The translations under genes were made by a program, and so were the position numbers. This document shows positions 52,810-62,420 of a DNA stretch of 64,000 nucleotides, in pieces. The DNA is from Fen-1254 sp963769605 (GTDB taxonomy: Bacteria > Bacteroidota > Ignavibacteria > UBA10030), in assembly GCA_963769605.1 (NCBI GenBank), contig CAVYML010000001.1, positions 434,001-498,000 of the forward strand. The letters are read 5' to 3'. The stretch's first letter is position 1. Each line of letters starts with the position of its first letter. The notes under the pieces are model-generated. The model made no database searches. It saw only the letters and a list, made by a program, of their open reading frames with translations, and was not told the DNA's origin.

Positions 52810-53493
52810 CTATTCCAGCAATTCTGTTGTTCGATGACTTTCAGGTTGTTCAATTAGCATGATTCGATGTCGAGAGCCTTTCTCAACCCAGTAAATCGAT
52901 AAACCCTCAAAATCGTTCATCTCAACTCTGTAACAATCAACTTTTCCTTTCCGTCCATCACCAGTCACTATTATTGTTAAAGGAACCAGTGTATTGGTTC
53001 TTGGATTTATTGAAGTGAAAACATATTGAATGCCTTCTTTTAAATCAAGCGTGCGAACCAATAATGAAACTTGAGAGAAATCGACGATAGATCTCACCAA
53101 TGTAAGACTATCCGACATGGTCTGATTGTAAGGCATCATGATTGTTGTGATCCTGAGTTTATCATTTTCATAATAACATTTTGTGTCCATTATAACTTGA
53201 TTGTTAATAATGATATTCCCCGTCGCTTGTATCGGACGCATGTTTACGGTCATTGTTCCATAAACTGTTTTTGAGAAGCCGGGAGAAATCATATTAGTGT
53301 AAGCTTCAATAATACTGTCTCTTCTCATTATTGATACTTGATAGAAGCCTTCTTCTTGGCCAATTGTTGAACGAAATGTCTGCACCTCCGGTTTGGAAGA
53401 AATCCATTGCGTGTTAAATTTGACAGGTTCATTTGCACGCACAATAGCCGCGAAGAGCACGACAACAGTCAAGAACCAGCGAATATGTTTCAT
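52810..53493 (-). CDS. Exported protein of unknown function
   Basis: The 227 residues begin with a signal peptide (RWFLTVVVLFAAIVRAN). The mature protein is beta-rich and has no cysteine pair or catalytic motif that I recognise; the order of strands recalls DUF3108-like periplasmic proteins, weakly. It is convergent with the small lipoprotein gene, and its start lies about 90 bases downstream of the anti-sigma gene on the same strand. Confidence 0.6.
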   Translation of the reverse strand: MKHIRWFLTVVVLFAAIVRANEPVKFNTQWISSKPEVQTFRSTIGQEEGFYQVSIMRRDSIIEAYTNMISPGFSKTVYGTMTVNMRPIQATGNIIINNQVIMDTKCYYENDKLRITTIMMPYNQTMSDSLTLVRSIVDFSQVSLLVRTLDLKEGIQYVFTSINPRTNTLVPLTIIVTGDGRKGKVDCYRVEMNDFEGLSIYWVEKGSRHRIMLIEQPESHRTTELLE

Positions 53494-53585
53494 AGAGATA
53501 TCCTTTGAATGTTTGTTAGAAAAAAATATTTATATTCTTATTATTAAACAGCTTTGTAGAGAGCACGAATTACTGTTTGAAATAC

Positions 53586-53996
53586 TCATAGGTCTCTCGT
53601 TCTTAATCTAAAGATCAAATATGCGATCCAAAAACAAATGCTAAGAGTACCGTAGATAATTGCATCCTTTGGTGAACTCAAAACGAGCCAGTGGAATTTT
53701 CCCTGATCATACATAAATGAAAAAGTAGCACAAGAAAAAAATATAGCGAATCCCATCAAATAAGAACGTAATCTCAATACTCTCCTTGTCTTTATCAACG
53801 CTTTCATCTCATCATCTTTTTCCAATCGTTGAGGGATAGATTTCGGAAAGGGGTCATGGGCAAATTGTTTCGCCTGCTGTTTAAAGTCAGGATTCTTCTG
53901 TAAATACTCTTCCACCAAGAGCTTCGTAGCCTGACTGCATTCTTCTGAATAATAAAGCGGGAGCAAGTCGATGATGACATCTCTTGTGACGTTCAT
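53586..53996 (-). CDS. Anti-sigma factor-like membrane protein
   Basis: The 136 residues open NVTRDVIIDLLPLYYSEECSQATKLLVEEYL, a segment very common at the N-terminus of anti-ECF sigma factors of the zf-HC2 type, although the first Cys of that motif is Thr/absent here. Two hydrophobic helices follow (about 80-97 and 113-130). It overlaps the ECF sigma gene by four bases (ATGA), which fixes it as its partner. Confidence 0.8.
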   Translation of the reverse strand: MNVTRDVIIDLLPLYYSEECSQATKLLVEEYLQKNPDFKQQAKQFAHDPFPKSIPQRLEKDDEMKALIKTRRVLRLRSYLMGFAIFFSCATFSFMYDQGKFHWLVLSSPKDAIIYGTLSICFWIAYLIFRLRTRDL

Positions 53997-54496
53997 ATAG
54001 TTTCTCCTCGTTGTGTTGTTAAAATTGAATGAATCTTTGCTCTTGATCTAAAAACTTTGATTTTCACCGTCGAGACTGGAAGGCCGATTGATCTCGCGAT
54101 CTCTTCATAAGACAATTCATCTTCTGCCCGCATAGTGAGTACTATTCGATCGATTTCCGGAAGAAGCTGAACTGCTTTTAAAACTTCATCAAGTTCAGAA
54201 CGATCTTCTGAGACCTTGTCAGGTCGCGCTAATGTATCTCGCATCTCTTCATCAAGGGTAGTAAGCTTCTTTTTCCTTCGTTTGTTATGCAGGTATAAAT
54301 TCCGAGCGATGGTAAAGAGATATCCTTTTACAGATTCAACACGTATTTCTTTAGCTGATGTCCAAATACGAACAAAGGTCTCGGATGTTATATCTTTTGC
54401 CTCGTCCGCATCTCCTGTTAATCTATATGAAAAGCGGTAAACATCTTTTGCGTACTGGTTATAGAGTTTGTGAAAATCAATTTCTTTCTGATCCAT
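53993..54496 (-). CDS. RNA polymerase ECF sigma factor
   Basis: From the ATG at 54496 the product is 167 residues; an in-frame ATG at 54541 would add 15. Region 2 reads FHKLYNQYAKDVYRFSYRLTGDADEAKDITSETFVRIW, and region 4 reads LPEIDRIVLTMRAEDELSYEEIARSIGLPVSTVKIKVFRSR. It pairs with the downstream anti-sigma gene. The secreted protein gene and the TonB receptor on the same strand may belong to its regulon, which is inference from position. Confidence 0.88.
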   Translation of the reverse strand: MDQKEIDFHKLYNQYAKDVYRFSYRLTGDADEAKDITSETFVRIWTSAKEIRVESVKGYLFTIARNLYLHNKRRKKKLTTLDEEMRDTLARPDKVSEDRSELDEVLKAVQLLPEIDRIVLTMRAEDELSYEEIARSIGLPVSTVKIKVFRSRAKIHSILTTQRGETI

Positions 54497-54758
54497 ACAT
54501 ATAATATCCACGAAACTTATGAAAGTTTCATCTTTAGACAATATATTCGTTGTCCTTCATTTGAGTGGGTGAATAACGGTGACAAAGAGGAACGATTTCG
54601 GCTGTAACTGCACTTTTTTGTTTTTTCACCAACATGAATATCTCATGTGCGAGATCGCTCATCATTTCGCCGAATAAATCAGAATAATTTGGATCTCCTT
54701 TCAAGGTATAAAATCCTATACCGTCTTCTATGGCATAAGAATATAGAAAGGAGGAATT

Positions 54759-55253
54759 ATGTCCGAACACGAATATGATGAACTCTGGCATTACAGCGAA
54801 CAGTTCACGAAGGATAAACTTCAACGCTCGGAACTGGTTACCATGGCTTGGCAAGCTGGAGTAAAGCTTGGTGATCGAAGATCGCTCGGCCTCATGAAAT
54901 CGATGATGCACTTCCGGTCCAAAGAATTGCATAAACGTAGCGCATTCCCACTCAAAGAAGTCGGCAAAGGTGGAATAGATGCCTGGAATCAACGTCACCG
55001 CGTCTACCTTGATCAACCAGTCGATGAATTCCAAACATTTGCAGAATTCCTTCTGCAAGTGAAGATCACACCATTGGATTTCATAATCACAAACATTTTC
55101 CTCGGTTCATTAAGCGACAGCGAAATAACTGTCCTGAACGACCTGTCCGCCGGTTATAACATGAAAGAAATATCCGCCCGAACTTCTATCAGCCAATCCC
55201 GCATCCCCGCAATTCGACAATCCTTCCAAAATAAAGCCGCTGCATATCTTTAA
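54759..55253 (+). CDS. DNA-binding protein with C-terminal HTH
   Basis: The 164 residues end in a helix-turn-helix of the sigma region 4/LuxR kind (SDSEITVLNDLSAGYNMKEISARTSISQSRIPAIR). The N-terminal half is helical and polar with no clear family. A strong AGGAGG ribosome site precedes the ATG, which favours this strand over an antisense open frame of similar size. It is followed by a good terminator, so it is likely a stand-alone regulator. Confidence 0.65.
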   Translation: MSEHEYDELWHYSEQFTKDKLQRSELVTMAWQAGVKLGDRRSLGLMKSMMHFRSKELHKRSAFPLKEVGKGGIDAWNQRHRVYLDQPVDEFQTFAEFLLQVKITPLDFIITNIFLGSLSDSEITVLNDLSAGYNMKEISARTSISQSRIPAIRQSFQNKAAAYL

Positions 55254-55260
55254 CGGAATA

Positions 55261-55286
55261 GAAAAGCACAAGTGGGTGTGCTTTTC
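55261..55286 (+). terminator. Terminator of the HTH gene
   Basis: GAAAAGCAC (55261-55269) pairs with GTGCTTTTC (55278-55286), followed by TTTA. Confidence 0.78.
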
Positions 55287-55693
55287 TTTAGCCAAATGTG
55301 CCTCAACCCGTGATTCCCAAAGCAACCTGAGGAGTTGCTTCTACTCCAAGATAGGAGAGGAATCAATGTCGAGCAGGTTCCTATATGGGAAATCGATTTC
55401 TATGTTTTTTTAGTTTTTTGGAAAATATGCCTCTTATGGGCGCTTGCATATCATCATACCAATTTATAAATTTGAACCATTGTTGCTTCAGAGGGAAGCC
55501 GTATCGGGAGGATTATGGCTTTCATTCCGTTCCGGGAATGTGATTCATTCTTTGATGAATAATAAATGGCTTTGCTATGATCTATTCGATCACTGCGGAA
55601 ATATTTATTTGTAATATGTCGGTAACATCCGGCATGAAAGGCTTTGACACGCAGCCGAATACATTACAGACAGCACTAAAATAAGAGGAGTTT
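55287..55693. other. Intergenic region with two small hairpins
   Basis: About 400 bases without a gene. AGCAAC/GTTGCT (55321-55339) and CTCC/GGAG shortly after form small hairpins without T-runs. Nothing else can be supported. Confidence 0.35.
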
Positions 55694-56278
55694 ATGGAAA
55701 TTATTTTCTGCATCGTACTATTTTGTGGTTTGTTATTGATGTATAGTGTGCGTAATAGACCTAGTTCGATGAAATGGAGTCGCTGGAGTTTTGTAATTAT
55801 CTATGCAATCTTAGTGTTATTAGCGGTCGGTGTTAATTTTAATATATTTAATAAACATAGTTCAGCACTTTCGGGTGTGGGACTTTTCTTTATTGGTTTA
55901 CCGTGGAGTTCGATCGGTATTATGTTTAGTGGTAAAAACAATGAAATCGCTTGGATAGGTATTATTGGTGGGATTATTCTTAATACTGCCATCCTTAGCT
56001 TCGTTGGCGAAATTATTGGTCGTGTTGAATTTGTATTTGGAAGAGGAATAGTAATATTAATATTAGGGATTATTGGATTAATATTTGGTCAAATTTTATT
56101 TTCCGGCCTTATTCTTGGTACACTAACTTGGATCATGGGGTACAATACTTTGAATAAAATAAAATTGAAGGCGATTCCAGATGCACAAAAAGGAATTACC
56201 AAACTTGGAATGATTATCGGTGTTATTGCTGTTTTTCAATATTTATCGACAATAATTCAAGCTTATATTTATTTTTAA
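55694..56278 (+). CDS. Multi-pass membrane protein of unknown function
   Basis: The 194 residues contain about five hydrophobic helices (for example residues 2-17, 31-48, 61-75, 85-107, 114-146) and few charged residues. Base composition is clearly more AT-rich than in the core genes, pointing to acquired DNA. An AGAGGAG site precedes the ATG. The stop codon abuts the left end of the IS66 remnant exactly. I do not recognise a family. Confidence 0.6.
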   Translation: MEIIFCIVLFCGLLLMYSVRNRPSSMKWSRWSFVIIYAILVLLAVGVNFNIFNKHSSALSGVGLFFIGLPWSSIGIMFSGKNNEIAWIGIIGGIILNTAILSFVGEIIGRVEFVFGRGIVILILGIIGLIFGQILFSGLILGTLTWIMGYNTLNKIKLKAIPDAQKGITKLGMIIGVIAVFQYLSTIIQAYIYF

Positions 56279-57462
56279 GTAACTACACAGCATGATTTTA
56301 TAAGATAAAAAAATCTTCGAAAAATATAGAGTTAGGGCTTGTACTTTTAGAAATCACTTCATATCTTATATGCATGGAACATCAGCTAAGCACACGAAAG
56401 AAGATATTAGAAGTCTACGACAAAGGACCGGATGCTGTCGTTGAACTCGTAGAGACGCTGCTGCATGAAATTCAAGAGTTGAAAAAGATTGTCCAGATGC
56501 AGGAAGAGCGGATTAGAGTGCTTGAGGATCGACTCAACCAAGACAGTCATAATAGCAACAAGCCGCCATCGAGCGACGGATTAAAACGAACGATCATTCC
56601 AACACGCACGAAGAGCAATCGGCCATCGGGTGGACAAGAAGGCCATAAGGGATCAACGCTTGCGATGAAGGATAAACCGGATAAAATAATAGAACATGCT
56701 ATTGACCGATGTCCATGCGGTTGTTCATTGAAACGTATTAAAGTTCGCCGTGTGCATCGGCGGCAAGTTATTGATATACCTGCGCCGCGGGTCGAATATG
56801 TGGTTGCGAAGCTATCGATGATATTGGCATTCTCGACTCGTTGCGAGGCAGAGTCATTCACGATTTTTGGTCACCTTACTTCAAGTATGACATAGAACAC
56901 GGTATGTGCAACGCGCATTTGATCCGTGAACTGACTGCTGTCTATGAGAATGAAAAACAGGCATGGGCATTAGAGATGAAAGATTTGTTACTACGCATAC
57001 ACAAACGTGTCGAAGAAACCAAAGTGCAGTCCCGACCTGTTGGGAGATTGTCTTTGCAGACGCGCCAATATTATGCAGGAAAGTATAGATCGTTGTTGGC
57101 CATTGCCAAGGTGTTGAATCCTCGTCAAGGATCTCCGCCAGGGAAGCACGGAAAACCCAAGCAAACCAAAATACGCAACTTGATTGACCGAATGAGTGAC
57201 TATCAAGATGCAGTGCTTGCATTTATGGAAGACTTCCGTGTTCCGTTCACGAACAATCAAGCCGAATGTGATCTTCGCATGCTGAAAGTCAAGCAGAAAA
57301 TCTCTGGCACTTTCCGTAGCCGTGAAGGAGGCGATGCTTTTTGTCGCATTCGTGGATATCTCTCCACCGCCTGCAAGAATGCTTGCTCTGCTTTTGATGC
57401 CATCGTATTGGCATTCAACAATAAACCGTTTATTCCAAAGAACAGTTACGCTGTGTAGTTAC
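56279..57462 (+). mobile_element. IS66-family element, internally deleted, with intact 13-bp inverted repeats
   Basis: GTAACTACACAGC at 56279-56291 and its exact inverse at 57450-57462 mark the ends; IS66 ends typically begin GTAA. The 1184-bp copy holds only part of the transposase gene. The 8 bases on either side (ATTTTTAA and GATGGAAT) do not match, so the usual 8-bp target duplication is absent, which suggests that recombination has joined two different flanks. Confidence 0.85.
56374..57458 (+). pseudogene. IS66 transposase remnant with internal deletion
   Basis: The first part (56374 to about 56815) has the IS66 N-terminal features: a coiled coil, the DSHNSNKPPSSDG motif and a zinc-type CPCGC segment. 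It then passes abruptly, out of frame, into the C-terminal half (GILDSLRGRVIHDFWSPYFKYD, MCNAHLIRELT, FTNNQAECDLRMLKVKQKISG), which continues to 57458. By comparison with full IS66 transposases, roughly 150-200 residues between these parts are missing, including part of the catalytic region. It cannot make an active enzyme, but the ends remain usable in trans. Confidence 0.88.
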
Positions 57463-57662
57463 GATGGAATAACAATAACTGGACCGTGCCGATCAGCGTA
57501 ATTGGTCTCTCGTCGGTTTTTATCCTACAATCTTTGGGAACAGTAGATATGTTGAAACATGAAGCAGGGGTAGAATCCCTTCGCAATTCCATTATCATCG
57601 AAGCCATAAGCGGCTTGCAGAGGATATCGCACGATAAATATTTAAGCGAAAAAGCAGAATAA
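57463..57662 (+). pseudogene. C-terminal fragment of a gene cut by the IS66 element
   Basis: Immediately after the IS66 right end an open frame without a start codon runs to the TAA at 57660-57662. It reads NNNWTVPISVIGLSS, a short hydrophobic stretch, then VDMLKHEAGVESLRNSIIIE and RISHDKYLSEKAE. It keeps coding character and ends seven bases before the next gene, so it looks like the 3' end of a former operon partner whose front was removed. The family is unknown. Confidence 0.6.
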
Positions 57663-57668
57663 CTCAAT

Positions 57669-57974
57669 ATGGCAAATAATGAAAAAATGGATTCCGATGA
57701 ACAAGTAAAACCAATTCTTTTTAATTTAGACGAGCGTGATCTAATTGTTAATCTTATGAGCATTGATTTAGAAACGAAGAAGCGTTTCAGGCTTGCATTG
57801 TTGAAGGATAATGGAGTTGTCGTGGATATGAACGCTTATGATCTTGACCTATTGCTTGGCGATATTGCCGCAGTTGCAAATCATACAAATAATCAAAAAC
57901 TCAAAAAGAAATTGCAAAACTTATTTGATCGCATTAGTAAAATATTAGAAGCTGAATATCCGCTTGAAAAGTAG
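57669..57974 (+). CDS. Small hypothetical protein
   Basis: The 101 residues are soluble and mostly helical: LDERDLIVNLMSIDLETKKRFRLALL, then DMNAYDLDLLLGDIAAVANH and LQNLFDRISKILEAEY. I do not recognise a family. It begins six bases after the beheaded fragment and was probably co-translated with it, so it may now lack its original promoter. Confidence 0.55.
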   Translation: MANNEKMDSDEQVKPILFNLDERDLIVNLMSIDLETKKRFRLALLKDNGVVVDMNAYDLDLLLGDIAAVANHTNNQKLKKKLQNLFDRISKILEAEYPLEK

Positions 57975-58523
57975 TGTCTGCTTCACAGCAACTCTCGCTT
58001 GGACTTCTCGCCAGATAACTTAAATATTGTGGCAGAATGTGGAAAGTTTGTCTTTGCCACTTCGCCAATCCCCTATTCACTGTGCGAACTGGTGAAGCCG
58101 GAATTGTATTTAATTTTCAATTATATTAGCTTTATATAATTCCATCAATCAATTGTAGCGGCTACACCGGATCACGGGGACTGTTGCAGAATTACGATTC
58201 TAAATCCTCTGGATTCGTTAAATCACGATGAAAGAATAAACGATAAATTTAGAATTCATCCAGACTTTATCGGAAAAACATCTTGCCTTCCCTGTCATTG
58301 TTTAGTATCTTGTGATAGACTTAATGAAGCAAGCTTCCGAAAAGGGAAAAGAAATTTACTCGAAAGAGTAGAATGCCAAGTGTTTTGAGACCGGAAGCCT
58401 CGCCTCGCTTGGCATTTCTTATTTGAGGCAGATTGAGTACTTATTTAAGCACTCACAGATTGAAATAAATCAAAAATTCAATCTGCACGAAAAAGAAATT
58501 GTCGAAAATGATTTATTTTCACC
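57975..58523. other. Intergenic region upstream of tRNA-Arg
   Basis: About 550 bases without a gene. It holds the 13-bp palindrome TGTAGCGGCTACA (58154-58166), whose halves match the ends of the 139-bp element at 36283-36421. It also holds a wide inverted repeat, AATGCCAAG (58372-58380) with CTTGGCATT (58408-58416), followed by a TCTTATTT tail that could terminate a short transcript. The tRNA promoter must lie near 58430-58510. Confidence 0.45.
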
Positions 58524-58597
58524 GCGCCCGTAGCTCAGCTGGATAGAGCGACAGCCTCCGGAGCTGTAGGCCGGGCGTTCGAATCGCCCCGGGCGCA
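58524..58597 (+). tRNA. tRNA-Arg (anticodon CCG)
   Basis: The 74 bases fold as a standard cloverleaf. The acceptor stem is GCGCCCG with CGGGCGC, the D-arm is GCTC...GAGC, and the anticodon arm ACAGC-CTCCGGA-GCTGT has anticodon CCG. The T-arm is GGGCG-TTCGAAT-CGCCC, and the discriminator base is A. CCA is not encoded. Confidence 0.96.
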
Positions 58598-58630
58598 CAA
58601 TTTTTGAACATTATTTATTGAGGATATGGC

Positions 58631-59320
58631 ATGTTAAAAGCGCAAAAAAAGATCAGCATGAAGGAGATCAAAGAAGACAGGCTTGTGACTATGTATTTTC
58701 AGACACGGGCATGGATCGATCAAAACAAACGACTTGCCGCATATATCGTGGGCGTTCCTATAGCGATAGCGGTTATTATTTTTTTCTGGGTACAGAAACG
58801 CAGCGAATGGAATTTGGAAGCGACCGCGAAACTTGCCAAAGTCATATCATATTATGATCAGGGAAAGTACCAGGAAGCCGTGAACGGCGTTCCGCAGGAG
58901 GGTATTCAGGGACTCGAAGCCATTGTGCAAGAACACGGCGGTGTCCCCTCCGGGCAGCTTGCAAAGTTCTATCTTGCCAACAGTTATTTTGCTCTGGGGA
59001 ATTATGAGAAAGCGCTTTCCACTTATGACGATGTCAGCGTTAGCGATAAAATAATTACATCAGCAGCTCTTGCAGGAGTAGCTGCATGTTACGAGGTCAA
59101 AGGAAATCACAGGGAAGCTGCTTCGTACTATGAAAAAGCAGCTTCAAAAGGTGTGACGGATCTCCAGGCGCCTATGAACTTACAGAGGGCTGCTGTTAAT
59201 TATGCTGCAGCCGGGGAAAAAGGAAAGGCCGTCGATATTCTGCAAAAGATCAAAAAGGAATTCCCCTCATCGGTTGCTGCACACGATGTCGATAAGTATA
59301 TTGCTGAGTTCAGTCTGTAA
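58631..59320 (+). CDS. Membrane-anchored tetratricopeptide protein (YfgM-like)
   Basis: The 229 residues have a polar N-terminus with TRAWIDQNKR and one membrane helix (about 36-53, AAYIVGVPIAIAVIIFFWV). A periplasmic TPR region follows with SGQLAKFYLANSYFALGNYEKALSTYDD and AGVAACYEVKGNHREAASYYEKA. This matches the YfgM/TPR_21 type, which helps the envelope protein machinery in some bacteria. It follows the tRNA gene by 33 bases and ends at a strong terminator. Confidence 0.82.
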   Translation: MLKAQKKISMKEIKEDRLVTMYFQTRAWIDQNKRLAAYIVGVPIAIAVIIFFWVQKRSEWNLEATAKLAKVISYYDQGKYQEAVNGVPQEGIQGLEAIVQEHGGVPSGQLAKFYLANSYFALGNYEKALSTYDDVSVSDKIITSAALAGVAACYEVKGNHREAASYYEKAASKGVTDLQAPMNLQRAAVNYAAAGEKGKAVDILQKIKKEFPSSVAAHDVDKYIAEFSL

Positions 59321-59343
59321 CGCAAGCTTTCGATAAAATCCAT

Positions 59344-59393
59344 GCCGTCGGAAGGTTTATCATAGGTGTTTGAAAACCTTCGACGGCTTTTTT
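59344..59393 (+). terminator. Strong terminator after the TPR gene
   Basis: GCCGTCG (59344-59350) pairs with CGACGGC (59381-59387), extended by AAGGTTT/AAAACCTT, followed by TTTTTT. Confidence 0.9.
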
Positions 59394-59463
59394 ATTGATC
59401 TTTCGACAAGAGAATTGTTCGTATGATAGTGCTGTTGCGTAAGCCCTATATTTCTTCAATATT

Positions 59464-60277
59464 ATGTTCAATTATTTGTTCATTTTCGGAAAATACGGAT
59501 TTCCATGCATGGGACTGGCTGGCGCCGGTCTTTCTGCATCTCTCGGGATGTTCCTGGGTTTTTTATTTTTCGTTTTTGTAACATTTTTATCGTATTATCG
59601 TACAAGATATAAATACTATAAGAAACTCGGGATTGGTTTGCATTCCATCGGTCAAATTGTTAAAATATTAATTCCGGTCTCTTTGCAGAATGTTTTAATA
59701 TTGTTTGGTTTTTAAATTTTTGTTGCAATCGCGGGAATTCTCGGAACGCTCCCGCAGGCAGCTACGTAAATTGCCATTACAGCTATGTTTCTATCTTTTA
59801 TGCCATGTTTTGGATTCGAAATTGCCGCACAGACTCTTGTCGGAAATTCATTGGGGGATAATGCCCTTGGCGATGCACGCCGCTGCGGCATCGAGATTGC
59901 TAAAATTACTACGCTCTTTACACTCGCTGTCGGCGCTCTTTTCTGCCTGGCACCGAATATCGTTCTTCACATCCTTACACCGACCACTTCTATCATAGAT
60001 ACGGCTCGTCCGATTCTGCGGATCGCCGGGATCGGACAGATTGCCTGCGGATCCTGGATCATTTTTTCCAATGCTCTTCAAGCCGCCGGTGCGACCCTCT
60101 ATGTGATGTATCTGGATATCATTACTCACCGGATTGTTTTTTTGCCGGTGGCATATACTGGGTCTGCATTTCGGAATTACCGGGGGATGGCTCGCATTGC
60201 CGCTGTACATTCTCGTCTATTCTTCATTTGCCTGGATCAAGTTCCGCTCCGGGGCCTGGCTGACCATGAAGGTATGA
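59464..60277 (+). pseudogene. MATE-family efflux pump remnant
   Basis: The sequence reads as the C-terminal part of a multidrug/toxin extrusion protein. NYLFIFGKYGFPCMGLAGAGLS opens it, then IGQIVKILIPVSLQNVLILFG, and EIAAQTLVGNSLGDNALGDAR with an A-x-x-x-G-x-x-G-ordered helix. Two in-frame TAA codons (near 59713 and 59767) interrupt it, and a frameshift near 60160 moves the end (ITGGWLALPLYILVYSSFAW) to another frame that closes at TGA 60275-60277. The front half is absent. It is clearly dead. Confidence 0.85.
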
Positions 60278-60278
60278 T

Positions 60279-62366
60279 ATGAATCGTATAAAACGTATTC
60301 TGCTGATTATCGGTCCTCTTGTTATTTTTATAATCGTCTTTTTGTACGATGTTATTCGATTGACTGTGGAACTCGATATTCCCCAGATTCTCTTTGTCAG
60401 AGAACTGCTGTTGGCCGCGGCATTTCTTTCGCTCTATTATTTTTTTGAAAAGCGATTTCAGAATATACAAACCGTGCCAAAAGAAATGGGGAACGTGCTG
60501 CTGATTCTGCTTGGTGTGGACGTTCTTGCTGCTCTCGGACATTATTTTAGGGGAGAAGGAAGTTTCAATCCTGACGCTGCAGTTCTCAGACAGTCCGCTG
60601 TGAGCGTGCTGTGGATGACGATCGTCGCCATTGCGTTCGGTCTTATCGGCCTATGGTTGTTAAAATTTTTTAAAGGGCTGGTGTTGTACAAGAGGCGAAC
60701 AAAAGCCGCGCGCAATTTTATTCTGTACCTCGTCGTGCTTCTTTGTGCCTGCGCCGCGCGTTATCATTCTGCCGGCGATGCACTCGGTTTCGTCAATTCC
60801 CTTCTGCTGCCGATTCTCATTGTTCTTATAATAATGAATTCGTTCAGGCAGCAATGGATTGTGTACCTTTCGAAGAGGGAAAAAGTGTATACGCTTGTAT
60901 ACTCTATCCTTCTCTTTTTCATCCTTATCGGGAATACGATTTATTTGTCGCAAGATTCTCTCGGCAGCAATGCTGTTGCGCTTTTTAGCGCACCGCTTCA
61001 GCGATTTGTGGAATTAAACTGTCTCTTCGGATCCATTTATTTCGGTATATCGTTCGCGAGCACGCTGTTTCACCTGCCGACTGCGGAAGTGTTCGAGCGA
61101 AAACAATCGGAATTGAATTCCCTTCACAGTCTCAGCAGATTAGTTACGCAAGTATTTGATTTCCGTGAATTGCTGGCAACGGTTACACAGATGACGATGG
61201 AAGTAAGCGGTGCAAAAAGTTCATGGCTTGAATTGGTAGAAGAAGACTCTGCCGGAGATGAACAGAGGACATCGGTGGCGGCAAAACAGCACATTGCACA
61301 GGTCGATATCGAACTGCTATCACCTGTTCGGGAGCCCTTGTTTCAGAAAAAACTGTTCGAAACGCGAAAAGCTGTTCTCATCGAGGACATCTGGAAAGAC
61401 CGGGGATGCAAAGGTATGAAGGAGCGCGGTGTGCCCCGCATCGCGATCCTGAGCATACCGCTGCTTTCACACGATCATTGTATCGGAGTTTTGTATGCCA
61501 TCAAGAATGCTTCGGATGGATTCGACCGGGATGATATTGAAGTTCTTACGACTTTTGCGGACAATGTCAGCCTGGCGATTGATAATTCCAAGCTGATAGC
61601 AAAATCGATTGAGCGGGAACGGCTGCATCAGGAGATGATGGTAGCACAGCAGATGCAGAGGAGATTGTTTCCCCAGCGCATGCCGCAGATTGCGGAAGGA
61701 GAATTTGCTGCTGTTTCCGAACCGTCGACGGAAGTGGGAGGGGACTACTATGATCTTGTAGACCTTCCGGATCGGCGGATCGGTATTGCTATCGGCGATG
61801 TGGCGGGAAAAGGGGTTTCCGCGGCATTTTATATGGCGGAAGTGAAAGGAATATTCCTCACGCTGAGCAAATTGTGCAAAACTCCGAAAGAATTTCTCGT
61901 CCGGGCCAATGCAGCGCTGCTGGAAACTCTGGAAAAAAAGGTGTTTGTTAGTTTAGCTTATGCAGTTCTGGATATCGATAAAGGGTCTCTCGTGATTGCG
62001 CGTGCCGGACATTGTCCAACCATACTTATTTCTCAGGATGTTGTGCGGATCGTACAGCAGAAAGGAATGGGTCTTGGTTTAGCAGGAAACGACATGTTCG
62101 AACCATCGATCGAGGAGCACCGGATTTCTTTGCATCGTGACGATATCTGTGTCTTCTATACGGATGGAATTACGGAAGCACGGAATCCTGCCGGTGAAGA
62201 ATTCGGAACTGAACGTCTGACCGATGTATGTATGCAATCGCGCGACCGTTCTGCGGAAGAAATGAAAGAAACCATCCTCACATCAGTGCGAACCTTTATG
62301 GGCGTTTCGACGTATAAAGATGATATAACGCTCATCGTGTTCAAATGGAAAGGAACAAACAAATGA
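60279..62366 (+). CDS. Membrane PP2C-type serine phosphatase (RsbU/SpoIIE-like) with GAF domain
   Basis: The 695 residues begin with about seven membrane helices (to roughly 265), then a GAF-like sensor domain (about 280-445, LNSLHSLSRLVTQVFDFRELL to LTTFADNVSLAIDNS). A short coiled linker (ERERLHQEMMVAQQMQRRLFP) leads to the SpoIIE phosphatase with its metal-binding Asp residues in GGDYYDLVDL, GDVAGKG, YTDGITEA and KDDITLIV. Such enzymes dephosphorylate STAS-domain antagonists; the STAS gene lies 54 bases downstream. Confidence 0.9.
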   Translation: MNRIKRILLIIGPLVIFIIVFLYDVIRLTVELDIPQILFVRELLLAAAFLSLYYFFEKRFQNIQTVPKEMGNVLLILLGVDVLAALGHYFRGEGSFNPDAAVLRQSAVSVLWMTIVAIAFGLIGLWLLKFFKGLVLYKRRTKAARNFILYLVVLLCACAARYHSAGDALGFVNSLLLPILIVLIIMNSFRQQWIVYLSKREKVYTLVYSILLFFILIGNTIYLSQDSLGSNAVALFSAPLQRFVELNCLFGSIYFGISFASTLFHLPTAEVFERKQSELNSLHSLSRLVTQVFDFRELLATVTQMTMEVSGAKSSWLELVEEDSAGDEQRTSVAAKQHIAQVDIELLSPVREPLFQKKLFETRKAVLIEDIWKDRGCKGMKERGVPRIAILSIPLLSHDHCIGVLYAIKNASDGFDRDDIEVLTTFADNVSLAIDNSKLIAKSIERERLHQEMMVAQQMQRRLFPQRMPQIAEGEFAAVSEPSTEVGGDYYDLVDLPDRRIGIAIGDVAGKGVSAAFYMAEVKGIFLTLSKLCKTPKEFLVRANAALLETLEKKVFVSLAYAVLDIDKGSLVIARAGHCPTILISQDVVRIVQQKGMGLGLAGNDMFEPSIEEHRISLHRDDICVFYTDGITEARNPAGEEFGTERLTDVCMQSRDRSAEEMKETILTSVRTFMGVSTYKDDITLIVFKWKGTNK

Positions 62367-62420
62367 GGAACGGGGAGAATGAAATGAAGTACAGGAATAG
62401 GCTGTAAGAAGGAGATCACC

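Noticed and set aside
54534..55058. Minus-strand open frame of 174 codons opposite the HTH gene
   Set aside because: It overlaps the plus-strand gene that has a strong AGGAGG site and a recognisable HTH; the antisense frame has neither.
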